A stretch of DNA of 60,000 bases, taken from contig CM060732.1 in the NCBI GenBank assembly GCA_030704615.1, positions 21,764,001 to 21,824,000 on the forward strand, written 5' to 3'. This document shows positions 19,331 to 30,003 of the stretch, one piece after another. Below the pieces are notes generated by a model. That model made no database searches, was not told where the DNA came from, and saw nothing but the letters and a program-made list of their open reading frames with translations. A program made the translations under genes and the position numbers. This DNA is from Takakia lepidozioides. Its lineage: Eukaryota > Streptophyta > Takakiopsida > Takakiales > Takakiaceae. The number at the start of each line of letters is the position of its first letter. Position 1 is the first letter of the stretch.

Positions 19331-21580
19331 CTGAATCTGTTGAAATGCCTCCTTGGTTTAAAGTCAGTAGAGCCTCTTTCAGTCTGTCTACCTCACAAAG
19401 CATCTTCCCATACCCATAAGTGCCAGAAGAGGCATTGTGGACTCCCTCTCTTGATCCTCTTCCAGCAGTTGTGGTCATGGTTGAGGTGCCTGACTTTATC
19501 AACTGTGTTGCCTGCCTGCAGCTGCTGCCTTTGGCGATGCAACCATGCACCTCTTTGCATCTGGTAATCTGACATGCATTCACCTTGGTACGATTCCAGC
19601 TCTGAAGAAGATTGACATTTGGCACAATTCCAGCTTTGATGATATCCCCATGCACCTCTTGCCCTTCTCCAGGCCGACAGCGAGGCTTGCAGAAGCATTG
19701 CAAATGCTCACAAACATGATGTTCTTCCCCCATCATTTGCTTATAGCTCTCCAAATCCTCCATCCCACGTCTCTGCCGTGCATACCCTGCAAGCATCGCA
19801 CTCCAGAACACCACATCTCGTTCAGCCATAGTGTCGAACACTCCCTTTGCATCCTAGATGCACCCACATTTTGAAAACATGTTCACCAGGGTATTGTTCA
19901 GAATGACATCTGGTACAATTCCAACTCTGAAGATGTCGCCATGGACCTCTTTCCCCTTTTCCAAAACTGCTAGGGCAGTGTTCAGATTGACATTTGGCAC
20001 AATTCCAGCTTTGATGATATCCCCATGCACCTCTTGCCCTTCTCAAGGGCTGCTAGGCTTGCACAAGCATTGCAAATGCACACAAACATGATGTGCTTCC
20101 CCCATCCTTTGCTCATAGGTCTCCAAAGCCTCCATCCCACGTCCTTGCTGTGCATATCTTGCCAGCATCGCACTCCACGACACCACATCTCGTCAGCCAT
20201 AGTGTCGAACACTCCCTTTGCATCCTAGATCCTAGATCCTAGATCCCTTTGCACAAGCTGCCAGGGCAGTGTTCATAATGACATTTGGTACAATTCCAGC
20301 TTTGATGGTACCCAATGCACCGCTTTGCCCTTGTCCAGGGCTCAATGTACCCACATTTTGCATACATGTCCACCAGGATATGGTTCAGAATAACATTTGG
20401 TACAATTCCAGCTTTGATGATACCCCATGCACCTCTTTGCCCTCGTCCAGGCTCGATGCACCCACATTTCGCAGACATGACCACCAGGGTATGGTTCAGA
20501 CTGACATTTGGTACAATTCCAGCTCTAAAGATGTCGCCATGGACCTCTTTCCCCTTTTCCAGAGCTGCGAGGGCAGTGTTCAGAATGACATTTGGTACAA
20601 TTCCAGCTTTGATGATATCCCCATGCACCTCTTTGCCCTTGTCCAGGGCTGCCAGGCTTGCACAAGCATTGCATATGCACACAAAAGTGGCCGGGCTTCA
20701 CCCCCTCCCCCATCATTGGATCATAGGTCTCCAAAGCCTCCATCCCACGTCTCTATTGTGCATACCCTGCAAGCATCGCACTCCACAACACCACATCTCG
20801 TTCAGCCATAGTGTCAAAAACTCTCTTTGCATCCTCAATGCATCCACATTTGGCATACATGTCCAGGTCAGGGCAGTGTTCAGAATGACATCTGGTGCAA
20901 TTCCAGCTTTGACCGATGTCACCATGGACCTCGTTCCCCTTTTCCAGGCTTGCACACGCATTGCAAACACATACAAATGCGATGTGGTTGGGCTTCACCC
21001 CTTCGCGCATCATTTGCTCAAGGTCTCCAAAGCATTCGTACCACGCCCATGCTTGGTAATTCTGCCAACATTATATTCCACGTGATCAAAGATCGTTGAG
21101 GCATTCTGTGTTGAACACTTGGTGATCATCCATGATGCTCCCCTTAACATACATGTTGACAAGGTTGTTGAGTAGAAAAACGTTCGGCGTGAATCCACTT
21201 TGGACAATGTGACGCACTTGCTTTCCAACTTCTAGGCCTTTCATCTTGATGCACTTATGCAAGAGACACACATACGTATCTACATCTGCTAAAATGCCTC
21301 TTTCAGTTTGCCTGCCTCATAAAGCATCTTCACATGCCCATAAGTGCCAGAAGAGGCATTGTGGACTCCCTCTCTTGATCCTCTTCCAGAAGCTGTGGTC
21401 ATGGTTGAGGTGCCTGATTTTATCAACTGTGTCGCTACAGCTGCCGCTTCCAGCTAACCATCTACCCATGGAGGTAAATTCTTGTAGCTATCCTTCCATA
21501 GGGATCCATAGGTAATTTGGAGCTTGAAATCCGACCCTCTTGGATGAATATGGACCCACACTCTATCCTGCTCCTTCAGC
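19331..21580 (-). pseudogene. Longest OSB-PDF/PPR copy with internally duplicated PPR segments
   Basis: Begins near 21580 with a PDF motif (IHPRGSDFKLQITYGSLWK, then PPWVDG). It is followed by the QLIKSGTSTMTTA linker, LLHKCIKMKGLEVGKQVR, LLNNLVNMYVK, then MMREGVKPNHIAFVCVCNAC, DMYAKCGCIEDAKRVFDTMA and ERDVVLWSAMLAGYAQ. The stretch 20800-19850 repeats the block EKGKEVHGDI+KAGIVPNVIL at least six times. It looks like local tandem expansion of one PPR pair, each copy in a different state of decay. From 19841 the tract continues (RDVVFWSAMLAGYARQRRGM). A second linker copy (RQATQLIKSGTSTMTTTAGR) at about 19540-19440 starts another unit. No open frame spans more than about 180 residues. Confidence 0.6.
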
Positions 21581-21872
21581 TATCACTGCCTCTGCACAAA
21601 TCATGCATACATCCTTGCCTTGTTGCCAATGCGATCATCGCACTCCACGACACCACATCTCGTTGAGCCACAGTCGAACACTCCCTTTGCATCTTCAATG
21701 ATCCCGCATTCGGCATACATGTCCACCAGGGCGGTGTTCCTACAATTCCAGCTTTCACGATGTCACCATGGACCTTCCATGTCACTTCCAGGTGGAGGCA
21801 GTACATATTAAAATATCTATTCCCCCAAGGCCACATATTCTTTACCTGTTTTTGTGAAACACACGTCAGCAA
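21581..21872 (-). pseudogene. Terminal PPR fragment
   Basis: Minus-strand sequence includes WKVHGDIVKAGIVG, a shifted DMYAECGIIEDAKGVF-type segment and QRDVVSWSAMIA. It is the right-hand end of the PPR array. To its right similarity stops. Confidence 0.5.
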
Positions 21873-21879
21873 ATGTGGC

Positions 21880-22296
21880 CCCGAATCACGGGTGCAATCA
21901 ATGCGCAGTGGTTCACGGAGTCGTTGAGTCGACTACATATTCACTTTAATGAATAAATATCTTTATTCCATTAATCAAATTATGAATGAAAATTTCTAGT
22001 CGCATGTGCAGTAATTAGAACCACTTGTAATTTCTGCTTTTTCAAATTTGATGTATTTACGCAATTAATTTAATAGCCCGGATTTTTGCTACGACTCCGG
22101 AGTCGTTGACCCCACTTCTGCCCGCCGTCTGAAATGCCCCCGTGGGCCCACATTGTCCGTTTCGACTCTCTAGTAGTCCCACTTACTTCCAAGTGGTTCC
22201 CGGAGTAGTTGGCGGACACCCAGTCGATTCGGAAAAGACACGAATGCTTCTAGTGGTTAGTAAGTGGGGAAAGCGTGAGAAAACGGTTTAAGGACC
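21880..22296. other. No gene seen; short palindrome
   Basis: AT-rich intergenic DNA. A perfect 16-base palindrome ACGACTCCGGAGTCGT lies at 22091-22106. I see no promoter or gene signal. Confidence 0.4.
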
Positions 22297-22652
22297 TGTC
22301 AAGTTAAATAAGCACAGTGTGAAAACAGCTAGAATAAAACTAGTTATTTGTATTTAACACTTGGATTTAGGTCAAGTGTTAAATCAGGTGTCAAGTTTAG
22401 TTTGACACCTGGTCCGTCTTATCTTCACGAGAGCGGCAGTCGCGCGGCTCATCTCTCTCGAGTTGAGCCTGCGCGACCGAGCTCCTTCATTCTTGAGATC
22501 TGAGTGTGCTTATGATGGGAGTGTAGGTCGTTGTGGGGTGGAGTCCCCATAGCTTGGGGTGCCCCTGGCTCGACTATTATTTCAAAGAGTGATGTTGAGG
22601 GATTTCATATTTCTGGTGTTGAGAGTGTGTGTCCTTTCAAGCTTTCTTATCA
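22297..22652 (+). repeat. 356-bp LTR-like repeat, left copy
   Basis: Begins TGTCAAGTTAAATAAGCACA and ends CTTTCTTATCA. It is rich in hairpins: TTAACACTTG pairs with CAAGTGTTAA across 9 bases, CAGGTGTCAA pairs with TTGACACCTG across about 7, and GGCTCA pairs with TGAGCC. It matches 33738-34093 with two differences seen (GTCGCGCGG versus GTCGTGCGG; CTGCGCG versus CTACGCG). Confidence 0.85.
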
Positions 22653-22669
22653 CTCGAGAGAGATGAGCT
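22653..22669 (+). promoter_or_regulatory. Self-complementary primer site just inside left LTR
   Basis: CTCGAGAGAGATGAGC (22653-22668) is the exact reverse complement of GCTCATCTCTCTCGAG inside the same LTR (22447-22462). With the LTR's last base the match is 17 nucleotides. Tf1/sushi-type Ty3 elements prime reverse transcription with their own RNA 5' end through such complementarity, instead of a tRNA. No tRNA-type site was recognised here. Confidence 0.55.
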
Positions 22670-22981
22670 CTATCTAGTTTTCCAGTGCTAAGCTAGATAT
22701 GATGTTTTGTTTTTTTAAGCACTATTATAATATAAATGGTGTGTGTGATGTCAGGGCCCATAGAGCCTGCGGTGAATGGGAGTTCAAGTAGAGCCAGTGG
22801 CTGACATGGAGTATCTCGAACTCGCCCTGGAGCACTTTCATTGCTGTGAAGCTAGAGGTAGTGATGCGGAGCTGAGGAGGTGAAGTGGGTGTGAGCTGGG
22901 CGCTCTTCCAAGCCACGGTTTTGCCGTCCGTCCGGACTACAGGGGATCGAAGAAAGGCTGCGCTGCTGACTGCTTGGGTGG

Positions 22982-23450
22982 ATGAGAGCCGTGCACCGCC
23001 GTAGGCAGGAAGGCAGCGGTGCTTATGGTGACGGACGCTGCGGCGCTCCCGGCCACAGTTGTTTTGTTGCCCTTGAAGAGAAATCCGCTAGTGGCAAGGG
23101 GTTGGCAGTGATCAGCAACGCCTCACAGCTTGGTGGCAAGGTTGCGGCAGAGGCGTCATCTGTGGACGTAATAATTTCTCTAGTCGAAACGCCCGGCCAC
23201 CACACTGCAGCTTGGCTCCATGAGGCAGCACGGATCCTTAGACCAGGCGGCCTGCTCTGGTGCAGGAGCCCCTAGCATGTCGAGATGTAGCTTCAGATGA
23301 GCGTCAAAGGCTTGGTGCTGCTACTGTGCAGACACAAGCAGCGTTGGAGCGTGGTCTTTTGCTGGCAAGTTTTGTTGGTTCGAAAGTGGCTTGTGTGCAG
23401 GCAATGTCACTGTTGTGGTATCAAGACTTTCAGTCTTTGCGACCGTGAGT
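22982..23450 (+). pseudogene. Anamorsin/DRE2-like N-terminal domain fragment
   Basis: The first frame (22982-23275) ends in SSVDVIISLVETPGHHTAAW, then LHEAARILRPGGLLW. The next frame (from 23260) continues QEPLA and then QAALERGLLLASFVG. This order, a D-V-I-I strand, an R/K-V/I-L-x-P-G-G strand and an LERxLLLAxFxG block, is that of the methyltransferase-like N-terminal domain of anamorsin (CIAPIN1/DRE2). Anamorsin acts in cytosolic iron-sulfur cluster assembly. A single frame change near 23262 splits it. The Fe-S-binding C-terminal part was not found. It lies between the left LTR and gag, so it looks like a captured gene fragment. Confidence 0.45.
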
Positions 23451-23939
23451 GGCATCTTGCAATAATATTGTGTTGTAAAGCAGACGCATGTCTGTGAAGC
23501 CAGTAGAGGAAAGGACGGTGTGTAGCGGCGCTGTGTAAGGAGAGTGCATCGTTGCTGTGAATGAGCGGCTGTGGCTGTAAAGCAGAAAGGAGGACGTTCG
23601 ACGACGCCTCGTGTCGTGGTGTCAATGCATTACGGCGATCAGATTTCTCCTGTTCTGTGAAGAGCAGATCAAAGAGGATTGGTTCCTTGCTTCTATTCAG
23701 GCTGGTTACGTCTCTGGAGGGGAGCTAACCCGTTACTGTTCAGGGTGTGCACCTTCATTGTAGATAAACGAGGCGCTTTGGACCCTTTACCGAGGCTTGG
23801 CGTTGGACGCTTTGAAGTTGGTTGCTTGCAAGCATGAGTAGAGAACATTACACAGGGGGTATGCATGTGGCAAACCTTTTTGCTGGTCAGGCCTGCTCCT
23901 TTGGCATGTCCTGACTTGGCGGAGAAATTTGCTGCCAGA

Positions 23940-24345
23940 ATTTCAACTGTGGATTGAGGTCAGGTCAATCTCTGACAGGCTACTACACCTGCGGAAGTAT
24001 CAGTTATGTTGCCAATAAGATTATTCTGGTTGAATGCTACTGGATCCAAGTTGATTGCATTGCAGAGTTCTGGGGATTGGTCCTGCAGAGACGGAGGCTG
24101 GACAAGTTTTGCCAGTTCCCAAACCATGATGGTATTTGACCAGAGAGCAAATTTCTTTCCACCGAGAAAGAGATGATGTTCTGAAGAGGAGCCAGCTCAG
24201 CAGGAATAGGGCCACTCAGTGAATTGAAAGCAAGGTCAAGTACCTGCAGGCTGGAGCAGATCTCTTTGGATGAGTGTGCATCACAACGGTTCTTTGGCAC
24301 ACTCATGTTGCAGCATGAAATTGTGAGCAGTGCGGGAGGCAAAGA
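23940..24345 (-). pseudogene. Leucine-rich-repeat protein fragment
   Basis: The minus strand reads SLQVLDLAFNSLSGPIPAEL, then NLLSGQIPSWFGNWQNLSSL and, after a frame change, a GPIP-type repeat and CNAINLDPVAFNQNNLIGNI. These are plant-type 24-residue LRRs (LxxLxLxxNxLSGxIPxx) as in receptor-like kinases. No kinase or membrane segment is present. It is opposite in direction to gag and lies inside the LTR pair, so it is another captured or trapped gene fragment. Confidence 0.6.
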
Positions 24346-26234
24346 AGACGGGGCCCATTGCAGAGCAAGGGTGCTCCCTGCTATGAGTCAGTTCTTGCCT
24401 CGTCCTGCTGCCGCTCACTGTTGCAAGCTCCATCTTCAGCCGCAGCGTGCAGGCCCAGTTCGAGGAAGAGGAGCAAGAGCGTAGGAGCAGATCCGCCATC
24501 GCCAGAGCTCAGATGCCCCGCCATCGGAGAAGATTCACAGGCTAGTTGATGAAATTTCCAGCCTCACTCTACTTGGAGTTTCGGATCTCACAGAACTCAA
24601 ATGAAATGGGAACAGCAGGCACGTGGCCAGGGAACCTAGGGAACCATATAGAACTTAAGGAACCGGGAACCAGTTCCAGATATTTTGGGTGTAACTTTAA
24701 ATTTTTAAACTTGAAAACCTAATAAAAAAAAAAAAACCCTTTGATCTAATTTAAATGATTTAGAGCCAAATTGGTCATATCTTTGTCAAATGCTCCGTTT
24801 GACTCAGTTTTTGGGGATAGCTGCAGAAAGGGGAAATCTACCTATCTAGACCTGGTTTTTTTTTGGGACTCTGCTAAAAATCTATGGAATTTTTAGAGTG
24901 TGAGTGTGCCATGAAAGATCCACAATCCTGTTTCTAGAACCTGTTCTGGTCTATATGAGAGACAAATCTGGGATGTACTCCTTGTATGGCTGGGGGAAAT
25001 GAGGACGTAATTGAAGGGCAGGTCTCTTCTCTTAGCCTGTGCACACAAGGGGACGATTTATGTTTCCCAAGGAACTCAGACTGATTTGAGTGGAGAACAG
25101 TTGGACGAGTTGATTGCATACTGGGAGTCAGGCATTAGCAGTAGACAACAGACTGCTGTAGTTGGCGTTGAGGGCCTCAATATCGCCTTGGACAGTCAGA
25201 ACTCTGTTGGAGCCAGCAGTTCTGCAGCTGTAGGTGAAATACCAAAGTGGGTGAAAGCTAGGCTTGGAACACAGCCAAAGACAGCCCCGGGACCAAGGTG
25301 TTCAGCCACAAGGCCGTGGTGTACTGGAGCAGAGGAGCAGGAGCTACACAAGTTTGTGCAATCAGACAGGTTGCAGCCGGACACGCTCTGCACAAGGCAA
25401 CCACGAGCGGGGGTTCATTAGCAATGACAAGTTTGTTCTGCTTGAAGGAGATGCAGTCATTCGCAATGAGGACACCCGCAACCGTCTCAAAGCTTTCGAG
25501 TTGAGAGACTATCAGACCCTACCTTTGTTTTCTTTAGTGTTCAGTGAGCGGAGATAGGAGTATTGCTTTGTCTCTACCTGGCAGAAGAGGAGGAGGGTTG
25601 GTTAGAGCGAGCTACTGTAGCTTGGGACAAGGTTAGTGGCAGGTTTTGGACATAGATATACCTCCTACACCTTACCATCATGCAGAGCGAGGCACTTTGA
25701 GAAGTCTGGCAGTTGATAGCATAGATCAGGATTAGATCTTGCTTGGTCGGGCTTCTATTCTTCCCCTCCATCTCTGTACTATTTTCATTACCTTGTACTT
25801 GTAGTTGCCAAAGCCTCTCTTGGTGGAGGCCAGTCAGTCCGGGGTTTTGGGCTGGGATATTCTGCAGGATCAGCATTGCAGCTGGATTTTGGTGTGGGGT
25901 GTTGATGTTTTGATTTCTTGTGTTTGGATCCCCCCCAACACCTGCATGCTTGACTGTGCGCCATGTTGGTTTGTGTGGGCGCTTGCTTTCATAGGGATTA
26001 GGCCGGATTTGATCACCGGTCAATCCTAGAGTATGCTGTCGGTGGTGAGGCTGGAGTGATGACCAGCAAGACCACCAGTGTTTCTTCTATGGTGAGGCTG
26101 GGTTGATGACCAGCCAACCATAGGAGTTCTTGCGGTGGATGCAGGTGCAGGTGCCCTGAGCCATTGGGATATGACCCTTAAACTGCAACAGGTGCCCACC
26201 CGTGTCACTATTAGATTAGTACTAGAGCCTTATA
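24346..26234. other. Long leader-type region; one unassigned ORF
   Basis: Plus-strand 25011-25421 is open for 136 residues (SQGTQTDLSGEQLDELIAYW, then a Ser/Ala-rich stretch). An overlapping frame to 25557 reads NDKFVLLEGDAVIRNEDTRN, then LKAFELRDY. They may be one decayed exon. I recognise no family. The rest, including 25560-26234 just before gag, shows no gene and no clear tRNA-type primer site. Confidence 0.3.
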
Positions 26235-28002
26235 GTGTCACGTGGAGGAGGTGCACATTTGAGTGTCATTACGGAGTTACCCAAGGGTTTTGAGGGGAGT
26301 ACGGCTACAGGCAGTAACAGTGAGAGTGGGTTCACAAGACGAGGTATTCGGTTCAGACCACCTTCACCGCCACCCTCAATTACTGTAGAGTCAGACACAG
26401 ACTCGGAGGCTTCATCAACAGGTGTGCACTTTCATTCGCCATTGTTGTGGGACGACATGGAGGAGATGTATGGAGCTACCAAGGGGCCTCGTAGGTACTC
26501 TGGAGCTGTGGGCACAATCGAGTTGGATGACTTTATCCAGGAGTTCGACAGCTGGTGTGATTTGCAGCAGATGCGCAATCCACAGCTATTCACCCCATTC
26601 ATGGCGTGGAAGGGACTGTTCCAGCATTTGGAAGGCCCGCCTATGGACGATTACCACGAGTTCAGGCGAGGACATGAAGCAGAGATTGAGGAGTGGAGGA
26701 TGTATTGGTCACCTGACTACGTCTCCATTACTCGAGGCACGACGCGACCAGTAGCTGCATCAGTACCAATAGCTCCCACTGCCAGCACTAGTAGTGGAGC
26801 AAGTAGTGCTGGTACTTCTGCAGGTGGTACCAGTTCAAAAGGTGCTACTCCTCCTGCCACGACTACAACACATGTGCCTAGATTCAACCCGGTGGTGGAG
26901 TTCTTCCAGGAGTTGCGGAGGAACTACCAAGGTGTACGGACAGAGAAGCTGCGAAGTTTGCAAGACTTCCAGCGCAAACCCAGTGAGAGCCTGCGAGAGG
27001 CGTACACTCGTATGAGGCGCTTGATAAGTGTGACCCAAGGGGTTACTGAAGCTCAGGCAATCCAGTTTTGGTATGGAATTCTGGACAAGGAGCTCAAGAG
27101 AAGGGTGCGAGATGCAACCCTGTTACAAGCAGCCCAACCCACATTAGCAGATGTGTTTGCTGGCTGAGCGGATTGAGCTCAACATGGTGGAGGAGCGAGT
27201 TGTTACAATTGGATTTGGCAAGGACATGCCTGCACGAGGCGCAGCTGCCAGCCCACAGGCACAAGGGACTGCCCAACAGCGTGGTCAGGGGGGCAAGGTT
27301 GCCCCCAAGTTCCATGGAGCTTACAGGGGACCTCAGGTGCAGAGGCCCGTGGCATCTTTTGCAGGCCAACAGCAACCAGGGGTGATATGTTGGACATGTG
27401 GAGGACCCCATGTCAAGAGAGATTGCCCAGAGAGTGGCAAAAGGCCGGCACAAGCACAGCCTGCACAGTTGCAGTGTGGGCATTGTGGCAAGTATGGGCA
27501 TGGAGATGCCCAGTGTTATGACTTGCATCCTGAGTTGCGCCCAGGCCAGTTCCAAGGGAACAATGGTGGCCGGGGGCGAGGTGGACCAGCCCAAAGAGGA
27601 CGAGGTGGTCGGGCACGAGGTGCAGGCCAAGGGCAAGCTCCACATGGCCAAGGACGCGGAGGTCAGGGTGTTGACCAAGGCATGGCCAACCGGCTTCAGC
27701 AGCTAGAGCAGAGGCTCGCTGCCATGGCTATAGCTCAGGCGGTACCGGCTCCCAGGCGGGATGGTCCACCTCCTGCTCCTGAGGGAGGAGATATGGGAGG
27801 CATGGGATTCATGTGCGGAGCAGCACTACCACTAGAGCAGGTGGAGTCTGCTGCAGCCGTGACTCGAGGAGCAGCACGAGTTCCTGAGCCACGAGGTGCA
27901 GAGGTGGAATTGGATCCACAGCGTGGGGAGGCAAGCCGTCAGGCGAGGCTTCCTCAGTCATTCACATTGGCGGAGAGTGTCGACGCCATCCATGGCACCT
28001 AG
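26235..28002 (+). pseudogene. gag: Gag of methyltransferase-bearing Ty3/Gypsy element
   Basis: The first frame (310 residues) starts MSRGGGAHLSVITELPKG. It has the gag core: TIELDDFIQEFDSWCDL, AWKGLFQHLEGPPMDDY, then NPVVEFFQELRRNYQGVR, RKPSESLREAYTRMRRLI and FWYGILDKELKRRVRDATL. A one-base frame change near 27160 joins it to LAERIELNMVEERVVTIGFG. Further on are two zinc knuckles: CWTCGGPHVKRDC, one residue short of standard spacing, and CGHCGKYGHGDAQC. An Arg/Gly/Gln-rich stretch (RGRGGPAQRGRGGRARG) and a short coiled-coil segment follow. Apart from the one shift the protein is complete. It would form the particle and bind element RNA. Confidence 0.85.
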
Positions 28003-29040
28003 TTCTCGCCCGACTGTTACCGAGGCGGAGGTTACTATGCCATTGGGGAGAGCTACACGTGCAGCACTGACACCTGCTACCAAGGCTAGTGCAGCCGGTG
28101 TGTTATTGGGGGCAGCCACCTCTGTGTGTCAAGCCCCACTGTTCTCGGCAACCATGATTGCGACGCCGGGGGTAAGACCAGCTGCAGTGTTCAGACTAGC
28201 AGCAACACTCTGTGAGAGTGGGGAGGTCACTTCATCTTCTGCGGAGTTAGTGGAAGGTGTAGTGGCAGAGGATCCTCGGATTTGAGGGTCAAGACTGCCA
28301 CGGCTGCGCCCTGGCAAGCTGCAGCTGCCAGGTTGACGGAGCTGCCAGCTAGGCCAGCCTTTGAGCGCGCCATGGTGACACCTGGAGTTGTCTTGTTAGA
28401 CAACCAGGGAGGCATTTTCTTTGAGTTCAAAGGGATTGCCACTCAGGGGCTTTGACCTGGAGGGGCAAGTCATGATGTTGCTTGAGGAGATAAGGATGGT
28501 TAGGCAGATCGGGCACGGGGATTAGATAACGATATCATGAATACCGAGCCAGGCCATTGTGACAGACGCGGTCTCTTACGATGTCCTAGTTGGTGGGCAG
28601 TGTATACCCCATGGGCTTCACCCTAGACTTTGGGAGGAGTCGCATCCTACAGGCCTGGATGGCAGTTAGGCGATGGTCGCCCGTGCACAGCTCCCTGTGA
28701 CATTCATTGGGGGTATAGCGGCTGCCCAGCGGGGCAACAAGATGCCAACACTAGCCGCCTTACAGCTGCAGTTAGTGGCCTGGAGAGTGCTGGAAGGCAA
28801 TGCCCATGCAGAGGATGTGCCACCTCCAGCAGAGCAGGATGACATGCATGGTATGGCGGAGGTGGTCTGCCATGGTTGCTCACACTCCATTGTGGGTACG
28901 AGCAAGGATTGCAGCAGGTTGCTGATCGAGGGGTGCAAACAAGCCTGGGTAGAGGCTTTTGTACCGTCAGGAGAGGAGGAGAGTACGGGTATTGCACCAG
29001 GACCACCTCAGTTGTCACAATTGGATACCACACCTATGTG
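28003..29040 (+). pseudogene. Gag-pol linker and protease-like region
   Basis: Ala/Thr/Val-rich linker sequence is followed around 28550-28740 by a frame-jumping segment: IVTDAVSYDVLVGG, YPMGFTLDFW, SYRPGWQLGDGR, then QLPVTFIGGIAAAQRGNKMP. It occupies the place of the protease, and the SYDVLVGG block resembles the late strand of retropepsins. I saw no clear D-T/S-G active site, so the assignment rests on position. At 28860-28980 the sequence reads HGCSHSIVGTSKDCSRLLIE, the lead-in to the methyltransferase domain. Confidence 0.4.
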
Positions 29041-30003
29041 TGGCAGTATCGGATGAAGGCATTGCCTTCTGGACTTGTTTGGCGGGATCAGCACCGGATT
29101 GGCTGCTGTGCTAAGGCAGGTGTGCGGGTAAGCGTTACCTGTATGTGGAGAGGGATGAGACTGCGCGACGCGTTTCACTGCGCCATGTTGCTCAGTTGGT
29201 ACAGAAGTACCCTGCTTTGTTACCAGTGTCTGCAGTTCATGGATACCAACAAGCCGGCAGCAGGACATTTCGTTTGCTGGGGGCGCCGGATTTGAGCAGG
29301 TGTCTCCATTGATCTGGATAGTGGCAATTGGCCCTGCCAAGGGCCAATCATCATGGATTGCGAGACTCGAGGACGGGTCTTGTTTTGGAGATGGTGCGGA
29401 TTTTGGCGCCAATTGCAGCTTAATCAAGCTGTATCGCCAGCATACATCTTAGAGAATGTGCCACTGATGGCGATTCCGGGCCTTGGGTGATGGCAGTGCA
29501 ATCAAGTCCGGTCGTGGCTTGGGTCAGCAGTGCTGCTGGATGCAGCTGCAGTGGGATCACGGGCTCATCGTCCACAGGTATGGTGGACTAACTTGATGCC
29601 ACCCGCACTGCTCAAGCGTGCCTTTGATGGGGGGAAGCAGCCAGCACACCTCACCGGGACTGGATGGCATTTGGACACAGGGAGGCAGTCTCAACGTGTG
29701 AGACACGATGACCGTTCGCCTTTGGCCAGAGTGGTCAACAGGGTGGGTCAACCACGAGCAGCATTACCTACACATGCTCAGCTTCCCAGGATACCATGCT
29801 TTTCGGGATGGTGGACCTGGCCTCCTGTGGGAATGCTCAGTTGCAGCAGTTAGTGGAGCCTAATGCCGACGAGCGAGAGCGGGCTATGGGGTTTCCACAG
29901 GGACCACGGCGGTGCCTTTCTTTCTGAGGCATCACGGCGTCAGGTGTTGGGGCAAGCAATGGATCTTCAATTGCTTGACCTGGATTGTCAGCTTGGCTAT
30001 GGA
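29040..30003 (+). pseudogene. C5 cytosine DNA methyltransferase domain inside the polyprotein
   Basis: Conserved C5-methyltransferase blocks occur in the right order. Motif I: LLDLFGGISTGLAAVLR (29066-29118), SAM binding. Motif II: YLYVERDETARRV (29136-29174). Motif IV: WPCQG with the catalytic cysteine (29329-29343). Motif VI: AYILENVP (29440-29463). Motif VIII region: GSRAHRPQVWWTNL (about 29551-29595). Motif IX/X region: ERERAMGFPQG (29871-29903), then SEASRRQVLGQAMD (29923-29964). The length of about 960 bases fits one catalytic domain. The blocks lie in three reading frames, so at least four frame changes are needed. The motifs themselves are well kept. It sits between the protease-like region and RT on the same strand, so it is part of the element and not a neighbouring host gene. 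It would methylate cytosine-5 in DNA, perhaps the element's own copies. Confidence 0.8.

Noticed and set aside
19858-21099. Plus-strand open frames with PALxISPCTS-type repeats
   Set aside because: They are the opposite-strand reading of the repeated PPR sequence and follow its repeat pattern exactly.
22297-22652. The 356-bp repeat as a MITE
   Set aside because: It has TG...CA ends, no terminal inverted repeats, and lies as a direct pair around retroelement genes, so an LTR fits better.
29040-30003. The methyltransferase as a normal host gene that happens to neighbour a retroelement
   Set aside because: It lies on the same strand between gag and RT with no intervening ends, introns or promoter-like break, and all neighbours to both sides are parts of the same polyprotein.
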